Source: Candidatus Margulisiibacteriota bacterium (GTDB lineage: Bacteria; Margulisbacteria; WOR-1; O2-12-FULL-45-9). Taken from it: DNA of 6,613 nucleotides. The notes beneath the pieces were generated by a model, which saw nothing but the letters and a program-made list of their open reading frames with translations, was not told the origin of the DNA and ran no database searches. Below, piece by piece: positions 1 through 6,263 of this stretch. Positions within the stretch are counted from its first letter, which is position 1; every line of letters begins with the position of its first letter. The position numbers and the translations under genes are program-made. The stretch lies in the NCBI GenBank assembly GCA_018817195.1, contig JAHIUL010000178.1:1-6613 (forward strand), in the 5' to 3' direction.

Positions 1-1089
1 AGTTTTGGCGTTGGCCAGGGATTTATTTATTCAGTTGATGTCTCAACAACGACTACCACTACAACAACAACCACTACAACAACCACTACTACAACTACGA
101 CTTCTACCACAACTACTACTGTACCTTATCAGCCTTTGGGCACAAGAACCGGGGTGCAGCGATTTGATTCAAGCTTTATTACTGTGCAGACAGATAGGGT
201 GGTTGGAGATAAAGTTGCTTTTGACAGCGACTTACTGGTTGAGTTTGCTCAATCAGTTGAGCGCGAGTCAGTTGAAAGAGGCTTTACCATTGTGCCGCCG
301 ACCGAAGGCAGGCTGGTTTGGTCAGAAGATAGTACCAGTGTAAGGTTTGTGCCAGAAGATGGTTTTAGAAAAGACACTTATTATGAAATGACCATTCCTT
401 CAGGCGCCAGGGATGTGTACGGGGAAATATTGCTTGAAGATTATAAGTATGGCTTTTTGACCAGTGACCTGGCGGTGAAGCCGGTTGTAGTGGTTGATGT
501 TGCCGGTGTTATTGTTAAAACAGGCGACAGTATTGATAAGGATGCTTCTTTTGATATTGATATTACCGGGACAAAGACATTAGATCCTGGCTCTATCAAG
601 GTTTTGGTAGATGGTGAAGAAGTTTCTTACACAATTGTGACTGAAGAGGACGAGTCAATTAAGGCCCGCTTAGACATGTCTGACCTTGAAGCTGGCAAGC
701 ATTCTATTGCAATTGAAGCTAAGGATATCGACGGCGGCAGTACAACTAAAGAATTATCAGATTTGGTTGTTACACGCGCCCCGATTGGAATCATTGAACC
801 GGTTTTAGTAAGTAAGACTCCTTTTGCCCCGAGCAGGGATGGGGAAGTTAAAATAGCTTATAAATTAAATAAGAATTCAGATGTAACGCTTTATCTATAC
901 GGCCCAGCCGGCCTGCTGGTGACCAGAAAATATGTTGCCGGCGCTAATGGCGGCAAAGCTGGCTATAACGAAGCTTCCTGGGATGGCAGGGCAGATGCAG
1001 GTTATGGGGTTGGCAATGGTATTTATGCTTTCAAAATAATTTCTGAAGGAAGGGTAATTGGTTCAGGAAGAATCGTAATTTATGAATGA
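1..1089 (+). CDS. Secreted multidomain surface protein, 5'-partial: Thr-rich linker, Big_5 Ig-like, Ig-like, FlgD-like C-terminal domain
   Basis: The frame is open from the first base to the TGA at 1087-1089 (362 residues), so the start and any signal peptide lie upstream. An internal TTG at 136 is not a credible start, because the frame continues upstream through a clear protein motif. Residues 1-14 end a module (GQGFIYS) also seen in the third gene (3052-4320). Residues 16-40 are 24 Thr and one Ser, an extended linker. Residues about 55-155 fit a Big_5 (SbsA-type) Ig domain: an Asp/Val-rich strand, the VPPTEGRLVW turn, FVPEDGF, then a D-x-x-G...FLTS end. Residues about 157-257 form another Ig-like beta domain (KVLVDGEEV, LEAGKHSI). 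Residues about 265-362 match FlgD/T9SS-CTD-like Ig folds: TPFAPSRDGEVKIAYKL, SWDGR, NGIYAFKI and a final short strand. The family points to an exported structural or adhesive protein with no enzymatic motif. It overlaps the next gene by 8 nt. Exact function is unknown. Confidence 0.85.
   Translation, partial: SFGVGQGFIYSVDVSTTTTTTTTTTTTTTTTTTTSTTTTTVPYQPLGTRTGVQRFDSSFITVQTDRVVGDKVAFDSDLLVEFAQSVERESVERGFTIVPPTEGRLVWSEDSTSVRFVPEDGFRKDTYYEMTIPSGARDVYGEILLEDYKYGFLTSDLAVKPVVVVDVAGVIVKTGDSIDKDASFDIDITGTKTLDPGSIKVLVDGEEVSYTIVTEEDESIKARLDMSDLEAGKHSIAIEAKDIDGGSTTKELSDLVVTRAPIGIIEPVLVSKTPFAPSRDGEVKIAYKLNKNSDVTLYLYGPAGLLVTRKYVAGANGGKAGYNEASWDGRADAGYGVGNGIYAFKIISEGRVIGSGRIVIYE
46..120 (+). repeat. ACN-codon tract encoding a Thr-rich linker
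   Basis: Twenty-five codons encode 24 Thr and one Ser (TCT, 148 nt before the end of the frame-neutral tract is not implied; it lies at 103-105). All four Thr codons are used (ACT 10, ACA 8, ACC 4, ACG 2), so this is not a pure trinucleotide microsatellite. It joins the N-terminal module to the first Ig domain of the surface protein. Thr-rich linkers in exported proteins are often flexible and O-glycosylated; glycosylation here is only a guess. Confidence 0.9.
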
Positions 1090-3052
1090 CCAAATAATCA
1101 GGGGGTTAATTATTTGCCTGATATTTTTTGCTTTGGCTACGCGTGTGGTGTCAGATGAGATAAGGATTGCTAATGATCCCAGCCGCATCGGTATCGGGGC
1201 AAGAGTACTGGGTATGGGGTCAGCTTATGTTGGCTTATCTGATGATCTTGCATCCATATTTATTAATCCGGCTGGATTAGCTGAAGTTAAAGAATTGCAG
1301 CTAACCAGTATGCAGGGAAGATTTATTAATGAATATGATTATATAAACTTTGGCGGGGCCCTGCCAATGCCATTTGGTACTTTTGGCCTTGGCTATGTTG
1401 GCAACAGCGTGAGTTTTGTTTCCCAGGCAGTTACTTTTGAAACCGATGACGGCATCAGGATAATCGCTTCGTCCAGCGAAGGCGGTACTTATACTTTTAG
1501 TGACCAGGTTATCTTATTCTCTTTGGGCCGGCCCTTGGCCGGATTAACAAGTTTTAGTTTGCTGGATGATTTTTCTGTGGGCGCGACATTGAAAATCTTT
1601 GCCCTTGGCATGACAGGGCCGGGCATTGACAATGGCAATGCTTCTGGCACGGAAATGGATTTGGGTTTGCATTATAAACCAAACAAGATTGTGCAGGCAG
1701 GTTTTGTCTGGAAAAACGCCCTGCATTATGACATGGGCGGCAAAATTGTTTGGAATAATGGCCGCGAGGAAACAATCCCCTCAACCATGAAAGCCGGGGT
1801 AACTTTTCAATTGCTGGGCAAAGAAGCCTGGCGTAAATTTGGGCATCACGAGTTGTCATTAAATATTGACACTGATTTTGCGCCTTTTCGCAGCAATGTG
1901 CCTCTCCTCTGGCATATTGGCACAGAATGGTCGCCTTTGGAAATGCTCGACATCCGTTTAGGCGTTGACCAAGATTATGTTGGCACCAATGGCTCAGATT
2001 TAGAAGCAACCAATAACCTGACAATGGGTGTTGGTTTATATTTTGGCAACTTCCGTTTTGATTATGCTTTTCATCAGTATAACCAGGTGACTGATAATGA
2101 TTCTCATTATTTTTCATTAAGTTACGGCCTTCCTACTGAGGATGAGGGAAAAAAGCAAAAGTCTTATTTTGTTGTGTTGCCGGCTGATCAGACAATACTT
2201 TTTTATGAAAATGTTAATTTTCAGGGCATTATACTTGAGCCGGATGTTAGCCGTGTAGATATTGATCTGGTTGATGTGCCGATTGATAGGAACCGTTTTC
2301 AAATGAAGTTTCCTTTGGAACTGGGTAAAAATAGTTTTGTTGCCCGGGCTTACGAGGACAGGGCTTTAGTGCACTCCCAAAAGATTAGGGTCTTGCGATT
2401 AATGAGGTTTAATGATGTGTCTGTGCGGCATTGGGCAGCTGTGCCTGTTTCTATTTTAGCCATGGAAAAGGTTATTTCCGGTTATCCAGACGGCACCTTT
2501 AAGCCGGAAGGCAATATAACCAGGGCTGAAATGTGCGCACTGTTGATAAAAAGCCTGACTCCAGCGGAATTAAAAAGAGCGGAAAAACTGTTAACTCCGG
2601 CAGCAGTTGAGTTTGAGGAGTCAGAAGGGCTGGACGTTATCGCTGTCTCTGAAGAAACGCGGTTAACTTTTAACGATGTGCCTGCCAACCATTGGGCAGC
2701 CAGATATATTGCCCTGGCCGTCCAGCTTGGAGTTGTTAATGGTTACCCGGATAACACCTTTAGGCCAAATGGCTACATTACCCGCGCTGAGGGTGTTACG
2801 ATAATTTCCAGGTTTGCCAAACTGCCGGCATCCAGGATATCTGAACTGCCTTTTCCTGATTTGATTGGCCGCTATTGGGCAACCCCAAATATTGCTGCTG
2901 CCAAGGACGCGGGGCTGCTCCAGTATCTTGGTGATGGAAACTTTGAAGTGAACAGGGATTTGACCAGGGCTGAGGTTGCGGAAATATTGTCCAAAACACC
3001 GGCGTTTGCTCCTATAGTTCAGCAATGGTTAAATTGGGACGAGGGATATTGA
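1082..3052 (+). CDS. PorV/UPF0164-like outer-membrane beta-barrel fused to Ig-like and three C-terminal SLH domains
   Basis: The 656-residue product starts with a signal peptide (Arg7, hydrophobic stretch LIICLIFFALA, likely cut near VVS-DE at residues 24-25). Residues about 34-75 carry the PorV/PorQ family signature: GARVLGMGSAYVGLSDDLAS followed by FINPAGLA. Alternating strands to about residue 350 (GGALPMPFGTFGLGYVG, FSLGRPLAG, LGLHYKP, MGVGLYFGNFRFDYAF) fit a FadL-like barrel. Residues about 361-440 look Ig-like (FVVLPADQTILFYENVNF). SLH domains begin at F443, F530 and F591; all keep ITRAE or LTRAE. The third has lost the GYPDGTF turn (YLGDGNF instead). A Glu-rich linker of about 37 residues separates SLH1 and SLH2. 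SLH domains bind cell-wall polymers, so the C-terminus may tether the outer membrane to the wall. Start: ATG 1082 overlaps the preceding stop by 8 nt, with AGGAAG at 1065-1070 as a distant Shine-Dalgarno. Known SLH porins usually carry one N-terminal SLH; this order is different. Exact role unknown. Confidence 0.87.
   Translation: MNDQIIRGLIICLIFFALATRVVSDEIRIANDPSRIGIGARVLGMGSAYVGLSDDLASIFINPAGLAEVKELQLTSMQGRFINEYDYINFGGALPMPFGTFGLGYVGNSVSFVSQAVTFETDDGIRIIASSSEGGTYTFSDQVILFSLGRPLAGLTSFSLLDDFSVGATLKIFALGMTGPGIDNGNASGTEMDLGLHYKPNKIVQAGFVWKNALHYDMGGKIVWNNGREETIPSTMKAGVTFQLLGKEAWRKFGHHELSLNIDTDFAPFRSNVPLLWHIGTEWSPLEMLDIRLGVDQDYVGTNGSDLEATNNLTMGVGLYFGNFRFDYAFHQYNQVTDNDSHYFSLSYGLPTEDEGKKQKSYFVVLPADQTILFYENVNFQGIILEPDVSRVDIDLVDVPIDRNRFQMKFPLELGKNSFVARAYEDRALVHSQKIRVLRLMRFNDVSVRHWAAVPVSILAMEKVISGYPDGTFKPEGNITRAEMCALLIKSLTPAELKRAEKLLTPAAVEFEESEGLDVIAVSEETRLTFNDVPANHWAARYIALAVQLGVVNGYPDNTFRPNGYITRAEGVTIISRFAKLPASRISELPFPDLIGRYWATPNIAAAKDAGLLQYLGDGNFEVNRDLTRAEVAEILSKTPAFAPIVQQWLNWDEGY
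3041..3046 (+). promoter_or_regulatory. Ribosome binding site for the FN3/DUF11 surface protein
   Basis: GAGGGA lies inside the end of the SLH gene, 5 nt before ATG 3052 and 8 nt before ATG 3055. It favours one of these two starts over the upstream in-frame ATG at 3025, which would put a charged, non-signal-like extension before the signal peptide. The first start shares its A with the upstream TGA, a classic coupling arrangement. Confidence 0.55.
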
Positions 3053-4320
3053 TGATGTTGAATAAACAAAAGTTGATAATTGTTATTGCAGTTTTGTTTA
3101 TTTTATTTGGTACAGCTAATTCTGCCCGCCGCACTAGCACAAACTACGGTTTACAGACAGATGTTTACAATCAGGGCGGAAACAGGGGCACTTCCGAAAG
3201 CTATATTCTGCGCCAGGGTTCTGCAGGCCAGCAGTCGGCAGTGGGCAGCGCTGAGTCAGCCAGCAAAATAGCCGGGCAGGGCTATATTTATACGACCAAC
3301 ACAAAACCTTCCAGCCCAGAAAGCTTGCAGCAGTTTCGCGCTGACGGCGTGACCCAGATTGCCTGGCCAGCCGGCTGGACAAAGACGTCAACTGAAGTGA
3401 TGAAGGTGGATATTTCTGACCCTGATCCAGGGGATGTTTTGGTTCTGGAAATCGAAGTTGTTTTAAGCGGCGAGGCTTTTTCTGACACGCCAAGCTTTGA
3501 AGGTGGCGCTGTCAATTATTCCGGCACACCCATAAATACGTCTGTAGAAGCAATTAACATGGCTGATAACTCCGGCTATATCTGGCAGGTCAGGGTTCGC
3601 GACTTAGAAAATTATTACAGTGATTGGGTAACCCTGGGCGGTGATCCTGATTTTCAAACAGACTTTGCTCCGCCGATCACTCCAGAATCATTGGCTGCAG
3701 AAGCTTTACCTGTGACTGGTCCGGCTTATGTTTATTTAACCTGGGAAGCTTCGGCTGGTGACAGCGGTTCTGGTGTTGCTGGCTATGACCTTTACCGCAG
3801 CACAACCCCGGATACTGGTTACAGTAAAATTATGTCCTTGATTACCGGCACATCAACCTCTGATACAACAGTTATTTTAGGAACAGATTATTATTATGTT
3901 ATTACTGCGCATGACGCAGCGACTAACGAAAGTGAATTTTCCAACCAGGCCAGCGCTCCTCAGCTGGAAGTGACCAGGGAAGCAATTGTGGCTGCTCCGG
4001 CTACTTATACCGGCGGTTCATCTGATCCTGTGCCAGGTTCAATTATTAATTATTATTTGTATTACCAGAATATTGGGTTTGCTGAGGCCAGTAATATTGT
4101 TATCATTGATCAAATTCCGGAATATACCCAGTTTAAGTTGGGCACAGCAACTGGCGAGAGCCTAAGCGCTGTTTATTTTAGCAATGATAACGGCTCAAAT
4201 TGGGATTATACGCCAACAGGCACTTATGTTGATGGTGATGTTACTCATATTAAATGGGAGGTTAACGTGATCAGTTCTGAGGCCAGTTCAAAGGTTGAGT
4301 ACGGCACAGTTATACGTTAA
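3052..4320 (+). CDS. Secreted surface protein with N-terminal repeat-like module, FN3/Ig-like domains and C-terminal DUF11-type domain
   Basis: The product is about 422 residues from ATG 3052 (421 from ATG 3055). Residues 1-25 are a signal peptide: KQK, then LIIVIAVLFILFG, with cleavage near ANSA-RR. Residues about 26-85 form a module with two similar halves (TNYGLQTDV and ESYILRQGSAGQQSAVGS) ending in AGQGYIYTT; the same ending opens the partial first gene of the window. Residues about 88-205 look FN3/Ig-like, with YIWQVRVRD and YYSDW typical of such folds. Residues about 209-303 are a clear FN3 domain (YVYLTWEAS, GYDLYRST, YYYVITAHDAATNESEFSN). Residues about 320-422 match DUF11-type beta domains of surface proteins: PGSIINYYLYYQNIG, NIVIIDQIPEYTQF, then an IKWEV strand. 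No catalytic motif is visible, so it is likely a structural or adhesive exported protein. No membrane anchor or sorting motif is evident at the C-terminus. It overlaps the SLH gene by one base. Confidence 0.82.
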   Translation: MMLNKQKLIIVIAVLFILFGTANSARRTSTNYGLQTDVYNQGGNRGTSESYILRQGSAGQQSAVGSAESASKIAGQGYIYTTNTKPSSPESLQQFRADGVTQIAWPAGWTKTSTEVMKVDISDPDPGDVLVLEIEVVLSGEAFSDTPSFEGGAVNYSGTPINTSVEAINMADNSGYIWQVRVRDLENYYSDWVTLGGDPDFQTDFAPPITPESLAAEALPVTGPAYVYLTWEASAGDSGSGVAGYDLYRSTTPDTGYSKIMSLITGTSTSDTTVILGTDYYYVITAHDAATNESEFSNQASAPQLEVTREAIVAAPATYTGGSSDPVPGSIINYYLYYQNIGFAEASNIVIIDQIPEYTQFKLGTATGESLSAVYFSNDNGSNWDYTPTGTYVDGDVTHIKWEVNVISSEASSKVEYGTVIR

Positions 4321-4323
4321 AAT
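4295..4323 (+). promoter_or_regulatory. Candidate sigma-70 type promoter before acpS
   Basis: TTGAGT (4295-4300, 4 of 6 to the -35 consensus) and TAAAAT (4318-4323, 5 of 6 to the -10 consensus) are separated by 17 nt. They span the end of the preceding gene. Transcription would start around 4330, almost at the acpS ATG (4333), giving a leaderless or near-leaderless message. This would fit the absence of a Shine-Dalgarno there. AT-rich matches like this arise by chance, so support is weak. Confidence 0.25.
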
Positions 4324-4332
4324 TTTACTAGC

Positions 4333-4707
4333 ATGTTAAAAGGTATTGGTATAGATATAATTGAAATTGAACGCATCAAGAATGCCGTAGATAAATACGG
4401 GGAGACATTCCTTCGTAAGGTTTATAATGACAAGGAAATAAAGTATTGCCAGGGGAGGGGAAGGTATCGTTATCCAGAATTAGCTGTCCGTTTTGCTGCC
4501 AAGGAGGCGTTTTCCAAAGCCATTGGTCTTGGCATTGCCGGCTTCGGCCGTAATAACCACGGGATTAAATGGAAAGATGTAGAAATAAAAAATAACCATC
4601 ATGGCAAACCTTTGATTTATTTTAAAGGCCAGTCATTAGATAACGCGCATATAAGTTTATCGCATTCCAGGGATTTTGCAGTCGCATCCGTATATGTGGA
4701 AGAGTAA
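4333..4707 (+). CDS. acpS: Holo-[acyl-carrier-protein] synthase (AcpS)
   Basis: AcpS transfers the 4'-phosphopantetheine arm from CoA to a serine of apo-ACP, making the active carrier for fatty-acid and lipid synthesis in the cytoplasm (EC 2.7.8.7). The 124-residue length is usual for the family. Three signature blocks are present: GIGIDIIEIERI at residues 4-15, with D8 as a Mg2+ ligand; RFAAKEAFSKAIGLG at 53-67, with E58 as the second acidic ligand; and ISLSHSRDFAVASV at 107-120. The family is a homotrimer with active sites between subunits. ATG 4333 follows a 12-nt gap, the only intergenic gap in the window. No good Shine-Dalgarno is visible, so it may rely on coupling or a leaderless transcript. 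The next gene overlaps its end by 14 nt. AcpS beside nnrD is a common bacterial arrangement. No key residue is missing, so the enzyme should be active. Confidence 0.95.
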   Translation: MLKGIGIDIIEIERIKNAVDKYGETFLRKVYNDKEIKYCQGRGRYRYPELAVRFAAKEAFSKAIGLGIAGFGRNNHGIKWKDVEIKNNHHGKPLIYFKGQSLDNAHISLSHSRDFAVASVYVEE

Positions 4708-5506
4708 AAAACATAAATTATTAGTGCCAAGGAGAGCAAACAGCCACAAAGGTGACTATGGCCGGGTCTTGATTGTGGCAGGCTCGGAAGGCATGACCGG
4801 CGCGGCTGTGTTAGCTTCACGCGGGGCAATGCGCTCCGGCGCTGGCTTAACTTATTTAGCTGTGCCGAAAAATCTGGTCAACTTTGTTGATTCGTTAACT
4901 CCTGAAGTTATCACTTTACCTTTTAATAAGATCAAAACTGTAAATCCAGACGTAGTTGCTATTGGTCCTGGTCTTGGAGTTAATCGTAACACCAAAAAGA
5001 TTCTCTCATCTCTCATATCTGATATCTCATCTCTCATAATTGATGCCGACGCCCTCAATGTCTTAGCTAATAATTTTAATTTACTGAAAAAATCAAAATC
5101 TGAGATTATCTTAACTCCCCATCCTGGAGAAATGTCCAGGCTAATCAAAATGCCAACTGCCTTTGTGCAAAAAAATAGAACCAAGGTTGCTAAAGATTTG
5201 GCGGCTAAACTCGGTGTAATTGTCGTGCTAAAAGGGCATGCCACTGTTGTAGCTGATGCAGCTGGCCGTGTTTACATTAATAAAACAGGCAATCCCGGCA
5301 TGGCTTCGGGCGGAGTTGGAGATGTTTTGACCGGTATGATTGCGGCTTTTAAAGCGCAGGGTTTAACAGCCTGGCAGGCGGCAACAGTTGGGGTCCAGGT
5401 GCATGGCCTGGCCGGTGACCTGGCAGCCAAAGAATCCGGCCAGCCTGGTTTAATTGCTTCTGATCTGGTGGAGAAAATTCCTTATGCCATACAAAAAAAT
5501 TATTGA
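4694..5506 (+). CDS. nnrD: ADP-dependent (S)-NAD(P)H-hydrate dehydratase
   Basis: This carbohydrate-kinase-fold (YjeF C-terminal) enzyme repairs damaged NADHX/NADPHX back to NADH/NADPH using ADP (EC 4.2.1.136). The product has 270 residues from ATG 4694. Motifs in order: HKGDYGR at 18-24; GSEGMTGA at 30-37; GPGLG at 91-95; DADALN at 117-122; TPHPGE at 141-146; KGHAT at 180-184; and GNPGMASGGVGDVLTG from 199, with D210 the likely catalytic Asp. The commoner sequence at the last block is TGGSGD. The segment near HGLAGDLAA closes the fold. There is no N-terminal epimerase (NnrE) domain here, unlike fused bacterial versions such as E. coli YjeF/NnrD; an epimerase could be elsewhere. ATG 4694 lies inside acpS (14-nt overlap). 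A TTG at 4676 is further inside acpS and less likely. No strong Shine-Dalgarno is seen, suggesting coupling to acpS. A 21-nt duplication lies at 5004-5038. Confidence 0.94.
   Translation: MWKSKKHKLLVPRRANSHKGDYGRVLIVAGSEGMTGAAVLASRGAMRSGAGLTYLAVPKNLVNFVDSLTPEVITLPFNKIKTVNPDVVAIGPGLGVNRNTKKILSSLISDISSLIIDADALNVLANNFNLLKKSKSEIILTPHPGEMSRLIKMPTAFVQKNRTKVAKDLAAKLGVIVVLKGHATVVADAAGRVYINKTGNPGMASGGVGDVLTGMIAAFKAQGLTAWQAATVGVQVHGLAGDLAAKESGQPGLIASDLVEKIPYAIQKNY
5004..5038 (+). repeat. Short direct repeat inside nnrD
   Basis: The 14-mer TCTCATCTCTCATA occurs at 5004-5017 and again at 5025-5038, offset by exactly 21 nt (seven codons). It encodes similar peptides, SSLISDI and SSLIIDA, just before the DADALN motif. 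The in-frame spacing keeps the reading frame. It looks like a small tandem duplication in a variable region of the enzyme. Confidence 0.85.
5470..5473 (+). promoter_or_regulatory. Ribosome binding site for the MlaE-family gene
   Basis: GGAG inside the end of nnrD sits 10 nt before ATG 5484. It supports that ATG as the start rather than the in-frame TTG at 5454, which would add a tryptophan-rich segment not typical of the family. Confidence 0.5.
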
Positions 5507-6263
5507 GCCGATTGGCCATAAAACCATAAGTATTCTTGAGGAATTAGGCAGGATAACTCTTTTGACCCGGCAGGTTGTCAGGGATATTTTTCTTGGCAGG
5601 TTTAATTACAATTTAACCTTTGAGCAGATGGTAAAAATCGGCTACGAATCGCTTCCCCTGGCATTAGTTACGGCCTCATTTATCGGCATGGTCTTTGCCC
5701 TGCAGATTGCCGGCGAGTTTGTTAAATTTGGGGCGGGTAAATTTGCCGGCGGCGTCATGAGCATTGGCATGGCGCGCGAACTCGGTCCAGCGGTCACAGG
5801 CATTGTTGTGGCCGCGCGCGTTGCCGCGGCTATTGCCGCTGAGCTTGGCACCATGAAGGTTAAAGAGCAGATCGATGCCATGTCTGCTTTGGGGGTCAGC
5901 CCGGTGCGCTATTTGATTGTGCCGCGTTTTATCGCCGCGGCAGCGATGCTGCCGGTGTTAACTGTTTTAGCTGATGTTGTTGGTTTTGCCGGCGGCTATT
6001 TCATTGCCACCTCTGTGAGCGATATTAATTCAGTGCAGTACCTAGCAACAGCCCAGCAATTAATGGGCGTTTGGGACCTGTTGGGCGGGTTAATTAAAAC
6101 TTTTGTTTTCGGCATGATCATTGCCCTGATCGCCTGTTATAAGGGTTTATCTGCGAGGGGCGGGGCCAAAGGGGTGGGTGAGGCGACCACCTCTGCGGTT
6201 GTGACCTCCCTGATAACTTTGTTTATTGTTAATTATTTTCTGACAACATTATTTTTTAAATGA
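5484..6263 (+). CDS. mlaE: MlaE-family ABC transporter permease
   Basis: The 259-residue product is the usual size for MlaE/DUF140 permeases, the inner-membrane part of the Mla system. In E. coli that system moves phospholipids between the inner and outer membranes and maintains lipid asymmetry. The family core is very clear: MARELGPAVTGIVVAARVAAA from residue 96, then AAELGTMKVKEQIDAMSALGVSP (about 118-140) and GLSARGGAKGVGEATT (221-236). Hydrophobic segments are at about 57-77, 101-118, 150-176, 199-218 and 237-258. The N-terminal amphipathic helix (IIEPIGHKTISILEELG) fits the interface helix of the family. ATG 5484 overlaps nnrD by 23 nt, and the stop shares ATGA with the next gene. MlaE paralogues also serve Mce and TGD-type importers, so the substrate is inferred; phospholipid is most likely. 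Translational coupling to the ATPase is expected. Confidence 0.95.
   Translation: MPYKKIIEPIGHKTISILEELGRITLLTRQVVRDIFLGRFNYNLTFEQMVKIGYESLPLALVTASFIGMVFALQIAGEFVKFGAGKFAGGVMSIGMARELGPAVTGIVVAARVAAAIAAELGTMKVKEQIDAMSALGVSPVRYLIVPRFIAAAAMLPVLTVLADVVGFAGGYFIATSVSDINSVQYLATAQQLMGVWDLLGGLIKTFVFGMIIALIACYKGLSARGGAKGVGEATTSAVVTSLITLFIVNYFLTTLFFK

Noticed and set aside
46..120. CRISPR-like or intergenic simple repeat
   Set aside because: There are no repeat-spacer units; the tract is in frame and encodes a Thr linker.
5..343. Open frame of 112 codons rich in Leu and Gln
   Set aside because: It is a frame-shifted reading of the Thr tract and the Big_5 domain; the other frame carries recognisable domains.
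1554..2117. Minus-strand open frame of 187 codons opposite the PorV-like barrel
   Set aside because: Composition is rich in Cys, His and Gln with no domain, and the + strand frame has clear family signatures.
2663..3025. Minus-strand frames opposite the SLH region
   Set aside because: They mirror repeated SLH codons and resemble no known protein; the SLH frame is unambiguous.
3025..3051. Upstream ATG 3025 as start of the FN3/DUF11 protein
   Set aside because: It lies inside the SLH gene, lacks a good ribosome binding site and would lengthen the signal peptide; ATG 3052 or 3055 fits better.
4676..4693. TTG 4676 as start of nnrD
   Set aside because: A rarer start codon lying deeper in acpS, with no added family sequence; ATG 4694 is simpler.
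4852..5244. Minus-strand open frame of 130 codons opposite nnrD
   Set aside because: It is antisense to conserved NnrD motifs with no ribosome binding site or domain of its own.
5454..5483. TTG 5454 as start of the MlaE-family permease
   Set aside because: ATG 5484 has a GGAG site 10 nt upstream and gives the usual family length.
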